Shown: positions 8,389 through 15,376 of the stretch, one piece after another
Position numbering within the stretch: the stretch's first letter is position 1
How the letters are laid out: every line of letters begins with the position of its first letter
Position numbers and translations under genes: made by a program
Notes under the pieces: generated by a model
Databases searched by the model: none
Told to the model about the DNA's origin: nothing
The model's input: the letters and a program-made list of their open reading frames with translations, nothing else
NCBI RefSeq assembly: GCF_003751305.1
Contig: NZ_RJKV01000002.1
Coordinates: forward strand, 1,426,001 to 1,490,000
DNA length: 64,000 nucleotides
Reading direction: 5' to 3'
Source: Stenotrophomonas rhizophila
GTDB taxonomy: Bacteria; Pseudomonadota; Gammaproteobacteria; Xanthomonadales; Xanthomonadaceae

Positions 8389-8620
8389 GCTGTCGAGTAT
8401 GGTTCCTGAAATGGGGTTGACATCCGAAAGTTTTGACTAGTTGCTTTTTCGTTTTGCTCGGGTTAAGTTGCAGGCGCTGAGCTTGGCAAGGTCACCGTGG
8501 ATCGTGGCCTGATGATGGTAGATCTTCCAGATCCGCTGCATCGTTGCACCCCGCTTCCCCCTTGCTGTCAGCCGCCTGTTCGGGTGTATCCAACAACAAG
8601 ACAGTTAGGGAGTAGCTGAG
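8389..8620 (+). promoter_or_regulatory. Long leader/promoter region of the cold-shock gene
   Basis: 232 nt without a gene. TTGACA at 8417-8422 and a second TTGACT at 8433-8438 are candidate -35 elements, but no convincing -10 follows, so the exact start is uncertain. If transcription starts near 8450-8460, the mRNA leader is about 160 nt. Long structured leaders are usual for cspA-type genes and act in cold induction. A Shine-Dalgarno-like AGGGAGTAG lies just before the ATG. Confidence 0.4.
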
Positions 8621-8824
8621 ATGGCTGAGAAGGGCACCGTCAAGTGGTTCAATGACGCGAAGGGTTTCGGGTTCATCAGCCGTGAGAGCGGCGAAGATGT
8701 GTTCGTGCACTTCCGCGCGATCGAGTCCCAGGGCTTCAAGAGCCTGAAGGAAGGTCAAGCGGTCGAGTTCGAAGTGGTCACTGGCCAGAAGGGCCTGCAG
8801 GCCGACAAGGTCAAGCCGCTCTGA
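8621..8824 (+). CDS. CspA-family cold-shock protein
   Basis: 67 residues, a single OB-fold cold-shock domain. RNP1 KGFGFI is at 14-19 and RNP2 VFVHF at 27-31. Binds single-stranded RNA/DNA as an RNA chaperone in the cytoplasm. Length is normal for the family (65-70). The Shine-Dalgarno GGGAG sits about 10 nt before the ATG. It is monocistronic, with a strong terminator starting 40 nt after the stop. Which csp paralogue this is, and whether it is cold-inducible, cannot be told from the sequence. Confidence 0.96.
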   Translation: MAEKGTVKWFNDAKGFGFISRESGEDVFVHFRAIESQGFKSLKEGQAVEFEVVTGQKGLQADKVKPL

Positions 8825-8862
8825 GCGCAGACCGGGTCCTGCCTGGTTGAAACACGAAAAGC

Positions 8863-8892
8863 AAAAGGGCCCGCTTGCGCGGGCCCTTTTTT
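8863..8892 (+). terminator. Rho-independent terminator after the cold-shock gene
   Basis: A perfect stem AAGGGCCCGC/GCGGGCCCTT with a 4-nt TTGC loop is followed by a T run and preceded by A residues, so it can act in both directions. It ends 26 nt before the convergent glycine-zipper gene. Confidence 0.92.
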
Positions 8893-8917
8893 GTCGCGTG
8901 CAGGGCGGCTGCGCCAA

Positions 8918-9403
8918 TCAGCGCAGGATCACCTTGCCGTTGACCACGCGGACGTAGGTGTTCTCGCGGATGCCGCCCAGATCGCGCTGGTTGACGACGA
9001 CGGTGCGGCCGTCATCCATGCGCACGGTGATGTCGAACGTATCGCTGGTCACGTTCTTCTGGATCTGGTTGCCGGCCAGCGCGCCACCGACTGCGCCTGC
9101 GGCGGCAGCGATGTTCTTGTTGCCACGGCTGCCACCGGTGTGGTCGGAGATCTCATGGCCGGCGACCGCGCCGACGATGCCACCCAGCACCGCGCCGGTC
9201 GCGCTCGGTGCGCTGCGGCCCGACGCGACCTGGTTGATACGGGTCACGATGCCGCAATCGGCGCAGCGGTTGGTGTTGTAGTTGCCGCCGGCATTGCCGT
9301 AACCGTTGTTGTAGCCACTGCTGCCGTACCCCGGCGAGGTGGTGGCACAGCCAGCCAGGGCGACGGTGGCAACGGCAGCAGCGGCAATCAGTTGAATCTT
9401 CAT
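8918..9403 (-). CDS. Glycine-zipper 2TM (SlyB-like) lipoprotein
   Basis: 161 residues from the ATG at 9403, which has AGGAG 7 nt upstream. Lipoprotein signal with LAGC at about residue 18. A Gly/Tyr/Asn-rich linker (about 25-45) is followed by two glycine-zipper helices (GAVLGGIVGAVAGHEI and AAAAGAVGGALAGNQI) and a C-terminal beta segment (FDITVRMDDGRTVVV). This is the Rick_17kDa/SlyB architecture of outer-membrane lipoproteins linked to envelope integrity. The in-frame extension to 9490 is unlikely, as it lacks a ribosome site. Confidence 0.88.
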   Translation of the reverse strand: MKIQLIAAAAVATVALAGCATTSPGYGSSGYNNGYGNAGGNYNTNRCADCGIVTRINQVASGRSAPSATGAVLGGIVGAVAGHEISDHTGGSRGNKNIAAAAGAVGGALAGNQIQKNVTSDTFDITVRMDDGRTVVVNQRDLGGIRENTYVRVVNGKVILR

Positions 9404-9521
9404 GGTGTATCTCCTGGCCAGAGGGGTGGTCGAATGCGTCTGGTGCGCATGGAGCAGATCGTGTCCTGTGCTGCGTGAACAGCGTGCCAATCCGGGGGCG
9501 CCAGGGTGGCTGGAAGATGAA

Positions 9522-9962
9522 TCAGCGGAAATCCTGGTGGCAGGCCTTGCAGTCCGCTTGGATCTTCTCGACCAGCGTGGCCATGCCCGGGCAGTCGGTC
9601 GGCGGTGCGGCCAGGGCCTCGTTGAGGGTGGCGCGCAGGGCGCTGGCGTGCTGCTGGAAGCCTTGGCTGTCCTTCAGGCCGGGAAAGGCCAGGTCCAGAT
9701 CATTGGAGAGCGAGCGCAGCGTCTGCAGCCGCGGCACGGTGTCGGCCAAGCTGCAGCGATTCTGCGCCTGCGCCGCCTGAAGCAGTTCCACCTGGCGGTT
9801 CATCACGTGCATGAGCGAATCCGGGAAGGGGTCCTGGCGGGCCTGGATCGCCCGCGAGACCATCACCGTGGCGATCAGGCCGATCACCAGGCCAAGCAGG
9901 CCGACGAACAGATAGCGGTACGCGGCGGACGGGCGGCGCTGCGGGGTCACGGGGTCGTTCAT
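9522..9962 (-). CDS. Membrane-anchored protein with C-terminal haem-c motif (cytochrome c'-like)
   Basis: 146 residues from the ATG at 9962. One N-terminal membrane helix (about 17-38), then a helical periplasmic domain of about 105 residues ending in CKACHQDFR. The CxxCH at the extreme C-terminus is the arrangement of cytochromes c', where covalent haem sits on the last helix. Two further cysteines (NRCS and TDCPG) are present. It may be an electron carrier or gas/redox sensor, or a degenerate relative without haem; not decidable here. No cytochrome maturation genes are adjacent. Confidence 0.7.
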   Translation of the reverse strand: MNDPVTPQRRPSAAYRYLFVGLLGLVIGLIATVMVSRAIQARQDPFPDSLMHVMNRQVELLQAAQAQNRCSLADTVPRLQTLRSLSNDLDLAFPGLKDSQGFQQHASALRATLNEALAAPPTDCPGMATLVEKIQADCKACHQDFR

Positions 9963-10056
9963 GGTGAGGGCTTCGGTAAGGGTGGCTGCGGCGATGGTAC
10001 GACGCGTCCTGTCCACGGCGCGTCCCGACCGGGCCTGCGCGCATTAAAATAGGCGC

Positions 10057-10869
10057 ATGAACGACGTACTGCGCGAACGATTTGCCGGCATCGACCGGTT
10101 GTATGGAGTGGGCACCGTGGATCTGCTTGCCAGCCGCCGAGTGGCGGTGGTGGGCATGGGGGGCGTCGGCTCGTGGGTGGTCGAGGCGCTGGCGCGCACG
10201 GCGGTCGGGCACTTGACCCTGATCGATGCTGACGACATCTGCGTGTCCAACACCAACCGCCAGCTGCCGGCGCTGGCCGGGCAATACGGCCGCAACAAGG
10301 CCGAAGCGATGGCCGAGCGCTGCCGCGCGATCAACCCGGACATCAGCGTCGATGCGGTTGCCTCGTTCCTGACCGTGTCCAACATGGTCGAACTGCTGGA
10401 CCGCGATTTCGATCTGGTGATCGATGCCTGCGACAGCTTCCGGGTCAAGGTCGAGACCATCGCATGGTGCCGCCGCCGCAAGCTGCCGATCCTGACCGTG
10501 GGCGCGGCCGGCGGTCGTACCGATCCCACCCTGGTGCGGATCCGTGATGTCTCGCGCACCGAACATGACGCGATGATGGCGCTGATCCGCAAGAAGCTGC
10601 GCAGCGATTTCAACTTCCCCAAGAACGCCTCGCGTTACTTCGGTGTGCCGGCGGTCTACTCACTGGAAAACGTGAAGTACCCGCAGGCCGACGGTACCGT
10701 GTGTGGCATCCGCCCGAACCTCGGCGCGGATGCGGCGCTGAAGCTGGACTGCGGCGCCGGGCTGGGCGCGGCGACGCATATCACCGGCGCGTTCGCGTTC
10801 GCGGCGGTGGGCAAGGCGCTGGAGATGTTGATGAAGCCGAAGAAGGGTGTGGTGCCCGTCGAGGCTTGA
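10057..10869 (+). CDS. tcdA: tRNA threonylcarbamoyladenosine dehydratase TcdA
   Basis: 270 residues, E1-like/ThiF superfamily. The nucleotide-binding GMGGVGS is at 33-39. DADD (about 58-61) is followed by NTNRQ, then DACDSFRVK and GAAGGRTDP. The C-terminal half carries the VPAVYSLE and PNLGADAALKLDCGAGLG stretches of the CsdL/YgdL clade. It activates t6A37 with ATP to form cyclic ct6A in ANN-decoding tRNAs. The length matches TcdA (about 268 residues). It stands alone between unrelated genes. Confidence 0.95.
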   Translation: MNDVLRERFAGIDRLYGVGTVDLLASRRVAVVGMGGVGSWVVEALARTAVGHLTLIDADDICVSNTNRQLPALAGQYGRNKAEAMAERCRAINPDISVDAVASFLTVSNMVELLDRDFDLVIDACDSFRVKVETIAWCRRRKLPILTVGAAGGRTDPTLVRIRDVSRTEHDAMMALIRKKLRSDFNFPKNASRYFGVPAVYSLENVKYPQADGTVCGIRPNLGADAALKLDCGAGLGAATHITGAFAFAAVGKALEMLMKPKKGVVPVEA

Positions 10870-10897
10870 TCCCGGCGGATCCAGCTGCCGCTCTCTG

Positions 10898-10920
10898 GTA
10901 GAGCCGACCATTGGTCGGCT
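10898..10920 (+). repeat. SMAG-type GTAG repeat (single unit)
   Basis: GTAG followed by AGCCGACC, ATT, GGTCGGCT: the GTAG-headed stem-loop of Stenotrophomonas SMAG elements. It lies 29 nt after the tcdA stop. Confidence 0.8.
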
Positions 10921-10996
10921 GCTGTGGGCGACGTGTGGAGTTGCAGGCAACGCCGCGAAATGACATGGTCCATGCCATTGATACCGGCGCAGTCGC

Positions 10997-11839
10997 ATGG
11001 ATTTTCTCAAGACGCTCTTCAAGTCGTTCAAACGACGGCACATGCCCCTGCGTGGCGCTCCGGCGGACCCGCCCGCAAGCGCGAATGTTGATACGGAGGC
11101 GGTGACCCAGGCCAGCACGGAGGGTGATGCAGCCGATGAGGCAGCGCGACGTGCAACGAGCGATTGCCTCGACCGTCACTGGCAGTCCGTGGGCGCCGTC
11201 GAGCAGGACGTTCTGGGCCATGCCATCAGTCCCAGCTTCCTTGGCGGGCCCGATTGGCCTTCGACGCGGCAGGCCTATCGCATCGTGCGTCGGGGAGATT
11301 CCGTCATTATCGCTACGGACGGATTGTCGGATCCATTCGACAGTGCGCCTGAGCTGGGCAATGGTTTCGAGATGGAGCTCTTTCTCGAAACCGGGGATCT
11401 TGCCGAAGGGACTCGCGGCGCAGTCGGTGACGTAAGTCCGTTGATGCGCAGCTGGGCTTTCGATGTAGTGCGTACGGTTGCTTCGACCGTTGCCAATGCG
11501 GGTGGCATCCGGCACCAGCTGGAAACCTACAGGATGCTGTCACTGGAGTTGCCCGGTGCCAGCCAGGCGCCTCACCTCACCGACCAGATACCCGCGCGAT
11601 TCGTCACCGAGGACGACTGCGTAGGTGTGCTGGTAGGTGCGCCGATACCGGATTTCGCGACACGGCTTGAAGACATGCCGCTTTCCCCGGTTACGTTGGT
11701 GCCCGTGGTGCTGATCACCGCAGCAGAACTTGAACACGTGCGCGTGGGAGGCCGGAAAGCCAGGGAAGCGCTGGTGGAGCAATTGACTGCCGCAGGGCAT
11801 GGACACCGAAGTCGGTTGGACCGGCCAGATCTGGTCTGA
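10997..11839 (+). CDS. SUFU (suppressor of fused)-like domain protein
   Basis: 280 residues. After a basic, low-complexity N-terminus (1-55) the core holds GDSVIIATDGLSDPFD, then GNGFEMELFLETGD, and later the DDCVGVLVG, LPxSPVTLVPVVLIT and AAELEHVR-type segments. This pattern resembles bacterial SUFU-like proteins. In bacteria many such proteins are predicted immunity proteins of polymorphic toxins, but no toxin gene is beside this one. Family assignment is from motif resemblance only. Codon use looks slightly less extreme in GC than in neighbours. A SMAG repeat lies upstream, and the 82 nt downstream hold no recognisable terminator. Confidence 0.6.
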   Translation: MDFLKTLFKSFKRRHMPLRGAPADPPASANVDTEAVTQASTEGDAADEAARRATSDCLDRHWQSVGAVEQDVLGHAISPSFLGGPDWPSTRQAYRIVRRGDSVIIATDGLSDPFDSAPELGNGFEMELFLETGDLAEGTRGAVGDVSPLMRSWAFDVVRTVASTVANAGGIRHQLETYRMLSLELPGASQAPHLTDQIPARFVTEDDCVGVLVGAPIPDFATRLEDMPLSPVTLVPVVLITAAELEHVRVGGRKAREALVEQLTAAGHGHRSRLDRPDLV

Positions 11840-11921
11840 CGCGGCGCAGCGGGGATCGGCGAGGGCAACGGACGACGAGCCGGTCCAAACGTGCTGCTGC
11901 CATAGCCGGCCCCGGTCGCCG

Positions 11922-12686
11922 CTAGGACAACGCAAACAGGCGTCGCGCATTGGCCGTGGTCTGCGCGGCGATCGCCTCGGCCGGCTCCCCGCGCAGGCGC
12001 GCCACCGCCTCCAGGATCACCGGCAACCGTGCCGGCTCATTACGCTCACCACGAATCCCGGCATCGGGTTGGTCGGGCGCGTCGGTTTCCAGCAGCAGCT
12101 GCTCCAGGGGCATGCGGGCCACCAGCCGCTGCAGGCGCTGGGCGCGGTCATAGGTCAACGGGCCGCCCAGCCCGATCAGGAAGCCCTGCTTGTGCAGCTG
12201 CGCCGCCTGCTCTGGACTACCCGGGAAGCTGTGCACCACGCCACGCAGCCCGCCGATCTGCTTGATCGCCGCGATCACCGCATCCACCGCACGGCGCGCA
12301 TGCACGATCACCGGCAGGTCGAAGTCGCGCGCCAGCCGCAGCTGGCCGAGGAAGTAGTGCTGCTGGGCGTCCGGGTCCAGCCCCTCGACGAAGAAATCCA
12401 GCCCGCACTCGCCCACTGCGCAGGGGCGCTCGCGTTCGAGCCACGCGCGCAGTTCCTCCAGGTGTTCGGGGCGGTGCTGGTCCAGAAACATCGGGTGCAG
12501 CCCGTAGGCCGGGTGCAGCCCGTCGGCCAGCCGGCACGCATCGCGCAGGCCGGGCCAACTGGCGGCAGTGACGGCGGGAACGACCTGGGCCATGACCCCG
12601 GCCGCGCGTGCGCGCGCGATCACCTCAGGGCGATCCGCATCGAACTCCCCCGCATCCAGGTGGCAGTGGCTGTCGATCAACCTCAC
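11922..12686 (-). CDS. TatD-family metal-dependent hydrolase (DNase-like)
   Basis: 254 residues, TIM-barrel amidohydrolase fold. The metal site starts with H7-C-H9-L-D in DSHCHLD. Other ligands sit in GECGLDFF, PVIVHARRA, VVHSFPGS and the terminal LLETDAP, in the order expected for TatD/YcfH/YjjV enzymes, which act as 3'-5' nucleases or deaminases. Starts at GTG 12686-12684, sharing the GTGA overlap with the stop of the upstream small gene, so the two are translationally coupled. Which TatD paralogue it is cannot be settled here. Confidence 0.9.
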   Translation of the reverse strand: MRLIDSHCHLDAGEFDADRPEVIARARAAGVMAQVVPAVTAASWPGLRDACRLADGLHPAYGLHPMFLDQHRPEHLEELRAWLERERPCAVGECGLDFFVEGLDPDAQQHYFLGQLRLARDFDLPVIVHARRAVDAVIAAIKQIGGLRGVVHSFPGSPEQAAQLHKQGFLIGLGGPLTYDRAQRLQRLVARMPLEQLLLETDAPDQPDAGIRGERNEPARLPVILEAVARLRGEPAEAIAAQTTANARRLFALS

Positions 12687-12907
12687 GCGCGGCGCTTGGT
12701 CGGCAACGGCGGCGGAAGCTTGTCGCCGCGTCGCTTCCAGTTGGCCAGCAGCAGCGTGCCCAGGCCGAACAGGATTTCATCCACGAACGGCAGCGGGTCG
12801 GGAATCACCAGCGTCACCGCGAACAGCGCGGCGGTGATCTTGAACAGGGTGGGGTAGCGCAGCCGACGCGCCCATTCCAGCACCGGCAACAGTATGGGAT
12901 TGGACAT
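12683..12907 (-). CDS. Small DUF6116-like membrane protein
   Basis: 74 residues from the ATG at 12907, with AGGAG 6 nt upstream. One or two hydrophobic segments (about 23-38 and 44-58) with a Pro/Arg/Lys-rich tail ending PPPLPTKRRA. Resembles short DUF6116 proteins of Xanthomonadaceae. Its stop overlaps the start of the TatD-like gene (GTGA), so they form a two-gene operon. Function unknown. An in-frame extension to 13030 is rejected because the Shine-Dalgarno supports 12907. Confidence 0.75.
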   Translation of the reverse strand: MSNPILLPVLEWARRLRYPTLFKITAALFAVTLVIPDPLPFVDEILFGLGTLLLANWKRRGDKLPPPLPTKRRA

Positions 12908-13039
12908 GAGGCACTCCTGGGCAGATGCTGTAAACGCTATCACGACCCCAAGGCTCACCGAACCTGAATGGGCGGCAGGATGTTCACGATCCGTGGAGAT
13001 TCCGTTCAGGGTGGCCGTGCTGGAATTCACTCAAGAACG

Positions 13040-13060
13040 TTGCGGATCGTCCGCAAGGAG
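13040..13060 (+). promoter_or_regulatory. Hairpin abutting the Shine-Dalgarno of the glycine-zipper gene
   Basis: A perfect 7-bp stem TTGCGGA/TCCGCAA with a TCG loop ends directly against GGAG (13057-13060), 7 nt before the ATG at 13067. The last two A residues of the AAGGAG ribosome site are part of the stem. It could modulate translation initiation; function is inference. Confidence 0.45.
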
Positions 13061-13066
13061 CCGGTT

Positions 13067-13897
13067 ATGAAAAGTACAACTACTACTGCGTTGGTCGCTG
13101 CGGGTGCGTTGCTGGTTGGCGGTATCGCCACCGCTGCCTTCATGAAGGGCGGCAGTTCCTCGCCCGATGCGGTGACCGCTGCTCAGACCCGGCCCACTCT
13201 GGACACCACGCCACTCGCCGACGATGGCGCGCGCACCGACCAGCTGGCCATTGAAGACAAGGCCGGCAAGCTCGAGTACGCCGACATCGTCAAGGTCGAT
13301 CCGCTGACCAAGAAGGAAAAGGCCTACGCCACCGTGATCGGCACCGAGCCGGTGCGCGAGACGTCCAGCACGCAGACGCCGCATGAAGTCTGCCAGGACG
13401 TGGTGGTGCAGGAACGCCTGCCCGAACGCGACGGCAACGTTGGCGGTACCGTCGCCGGTGCGGTCATCGGTGGCCTGCTGGGTAACCAGGTCGGTGGCGG
13501 CAATGGCCGCAAGGCAGCCACGGCCGCCGGTGCCGTTGCCGGCGGCATGATCGGCAACCAGGTGGACAAGCGCCATGTGGGTGGCCGCGTGGTCAACCGT
13601 ACCGAGCGCCAGTGCCATACCGAAACCGCGACCTCCGAGTCGACCCGCGTGACCGGCTACAACGTCACCTACCGCAATGAAGACGGCACCACCGGCACCA
13701 TGCGCATGGCCAGCAAGCCGGGCAACCGCATCCCGATGGGCACCACCAACGCGGTCACCGGTTACAACGTGACCTACCGTTACGACGGCGCCGAGAAGAC
13801 CGTGAAGATGGACAACAAGCCGAGCAGCGATCGCCTGCCGGTGATCGACGGCCAGCTGGTCACCCAGACCGCTGCACTGGATGCGAACAGGCAGTAA
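13067..13897 (+). CDS. Glycine-zipper 2TM domain envelope protein
   Basis: 276 residues. N-terminal signal or anchor segment (about 7-27) without a lipobox cysteine. A charged region (55-90), a short segment with one Cys (EVCQDVVVQE), then a glycine-zipper pair GGTVAGAVIGGLLGNQVGGG and AATAAGAVAGGMIGNQV (about 124-165). The C-terminal part contains two copies of a VTGYNVTYR-beta-hairpin motif, at about 195 and 230, an internal repeat. The architecture is that of YMGG-like/Rick_17kDa-type envelope proteins. AAGGAG precedes the ATG at 13067. A terminator follows 24 nt after the stop, so it is monocistronic. Confidence 0.85.
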   Translation: MKSTTTTALVAAGALLVGGIATAAFMKGGSSSPDAVTAAQTRPTLDTTPLADDGARTDQLAIEDKAGKLEYADIVKVDPLTKKEKAYATVIGTEPVRETSSTQTPHEVCQDVVVQERLPERDGNVGGTVAGAVIGGLLGNQVGGGNGRKAATAAGAVAGGMIGNQVDKRHVGGRVVNRTERQCHTETATSESTRVTGYNVTYRNEDGTTGTMRMASKPGNRIPMGTTNAVTGYNVTYRYDGAEKTVKMDNKPSSDRLPVIDGQLVTQTAALDANRQ

Positions 13898-13921
13898 GTT
13901 CCTGCCCCGTCAATGCACCAC

Positions 13922-13955
13922 CAGCACGCCGGCATCTGCCGGCGTGCTGCGTTTT
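13922..13955 (+). terminator. Rho-independent terminator after the glycine-zipper gene
   Basis: CAGCACGCCGGC, loop ATCT, GCCGGCGTGCTG: a perfect 12-bp stem followed by CGTTTT. The T run is short but the stem is strong. Confidence 0.8.
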
Positions 13956-14028
13956 GGGGCGAGCCGCACGGCATGCCGATCAGTGCATCTGCGATCATGC
14001 CGGCACGCATGCGACACATGAGGACGCC

Positions 14029-14580
14029 ATGAGCATTTTCGACCTCCAGCTGGAGACCGACCGTCTGATCCTGCGCCCACCGCGCGCCGAGGATTTCGAT
14101 GCCTTCCTGCGCTTCTGCTCGGACCCGGAGGTGATGCAGCACCTGGGTGGCGTGCAGGCCCCGTCGCAGGCATGGCGCAGCTTCAGTTGCCTGGTCGGCA
14201 GCTGGCATCTGTACGGATTTTCGATGTTCTCGGTGATCGAAAAAAGCAGCGGTGAATGGGTCGGCCGCATGGGTCCGTGGCAGCCGCTGGACTGGCCGGG
14301 CACCGAGGTCGGCTGGAGCATCCGCCGCGAGAGCTGGGGCAGGGGCTATGCGCCCGAAGCGGCGGTGGCCAGCATGGACTGGGCGTTCGACACGCTGGGC
14401 TGGGAAGAGATCATCCACACCATCGATGCCGCCAACGAAAATTCCAAGGTCGTCGCGCGCAAGCTGGGCAGTTCGCTGTTGCGGATGGGCGAGCTGCCGC
14501 CACCGCATGCCGGCAAGCCGATCGAGATCTGGGGCCAGTCGCGCCAGCAATGGCAGCAGCGCCGCGCCACGCAGCGGTGA
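14029..14580 (+). CDS. GNAT-family N-acetyltransferase (RimJ/RimL-like)
   Basis: 183 residues. The opening LETDRLILRPPRAED is characteristic of the Acetyltransf_3/RimJ-RimL type. The acetyl-CoA segment reads EVGWSIRRESWGRGYAPEA (about 98-115), and the C-terminal IHTIDAANENSKVVARKLG contains the conserved Asn of this group. Substrate unknown. It starts a run of plus-strand genes, but 90 nt separate it from the next gene. Confidence 0.9.
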   Translation: MSIFDLQLETDRLILRPPRAEDFDAFLRFCSDPEVMQHLGGVQAPSQAWRSFSCLVGSWHLYGFSMFSVIEKSSGEWVGRMGPWQPLDWPGTEVGWSIRRESWGRGYAPEAAVASMDWAFDTLGWEEIIHTIDAANENSKVVARKLGSSLLRMGELPPPHAGKPIEIWGQSRQQWQQRRATQR

Positions 14581-14670
14581 TGCTGCACCCGCGCTTGGCA
14601 AAGGCGAGGCGGTGAGGCCAGACTCGGCATGGCGGGCAGGCCGCCCGCGATACATGGCCAAGAGGGTGCG

Positions 14671-15330
14671 ATGACGTCGTTGCGGGCTCCATTGACGGTG
14701 TACGGCATGTCCGTGTCGGGCAACTGCCACAAGGTGCGGATGCTGCTGGAGCAGCTGGGGACGCGCTACCACTGGGTCGAGGTCGACAGTGCGCACGGCC
14801 AGACCCACACGCCGGATTTCCTGGCGATGAATCCCAACGCCAAAGTGCCGCTGGTGCAGCGCGACGACGGGCGCGTGCTGCCTGAATCCAACGCGATCCT
14901 GTACTGGCTGGCCGAGGGCACGCCGTACCTGACCACCGATGGCTGGGAGCGCGCGCAGACGCTGCGCTGGATGTTCTTCGAGCAGTACAGTCACGAGCCT
15001 TGCCTGGCGGTCGCACGTTTCATCAGCGGCTGGACACCCTTGGACTCGCCGCGCCGCAGCGAGCTGCCGCGCCTGCGCGAGCGCTCGGCACAGGCCCTGG
15101 CGGTGATGGAAGAGCACCTGGTCACGTCGCCTTGGTTCAGTGGCCGGGCCTACGGTATCGCCGATATCGCGTTGTTCGCCTACACCGATGTCGCGGCGGA
15201 CGGCGGCGTCGCGCTGTCGCCGTACCCGGCGGTCCAGGGTTGGCTGCAGCGCGTGCGCGAGCAGCCGCGGTTCGTGCCCATGCCCACGCCGCTGCCGGAG
15301 GTGCAGGCCCTGTTCGCGCAGCCCATCTGA
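14671..15330 (+). CDS. Glutathione S-transferase family protein
   Basis: 219 residues from the ATG at 14671, with AGAGGG upstream. Thioredoxin-like domain (about 9-88) with SVSGNCHKVRMLLEQLG at the active site and the Asn-Pro-x-x-Lys-Val-Pro and Pro-Glu-Ser-Asn-Ala-Ile glutathione-binding pattern. Helical domain follows (about 95-210). The Ser/Cys in SGNC resembles the catalytic position of beta-like GSTs. It precedes the fused E1 gene by 46 nt and may share its transcript. Substrate unknown. Confidence 0.9.
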   Translation: MTSLRAPLTVYGMSVSGNCHKVRMLLEQLGTRYHWVEVDSAHGQTHTPDFLAMNPNAKVPLVQRDDGRVLPESNAILYWLAEGTPYLTTDGWERAQTLRWMFFEQYSHEPCLAVARFISGWTPLDSPRRSELPRLRERSAQALAVMEEHLVTSPWFSGRAYGIADIALFAYTDVAADGGVALSPYPAVQGWLQRVREQPRFVPMPTPLPEVQALFAQPI

Positions 15331-15376
15331 GGTCATCCGGTTGTCCACACCCGCAACACGTCACGGAGGGTGATGC

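Noticed and set aside
13040..13056. Terminator for upstream transcription
   Set aside because: The hairpin has no T run and is followed at once by a ribosome site and start codon.
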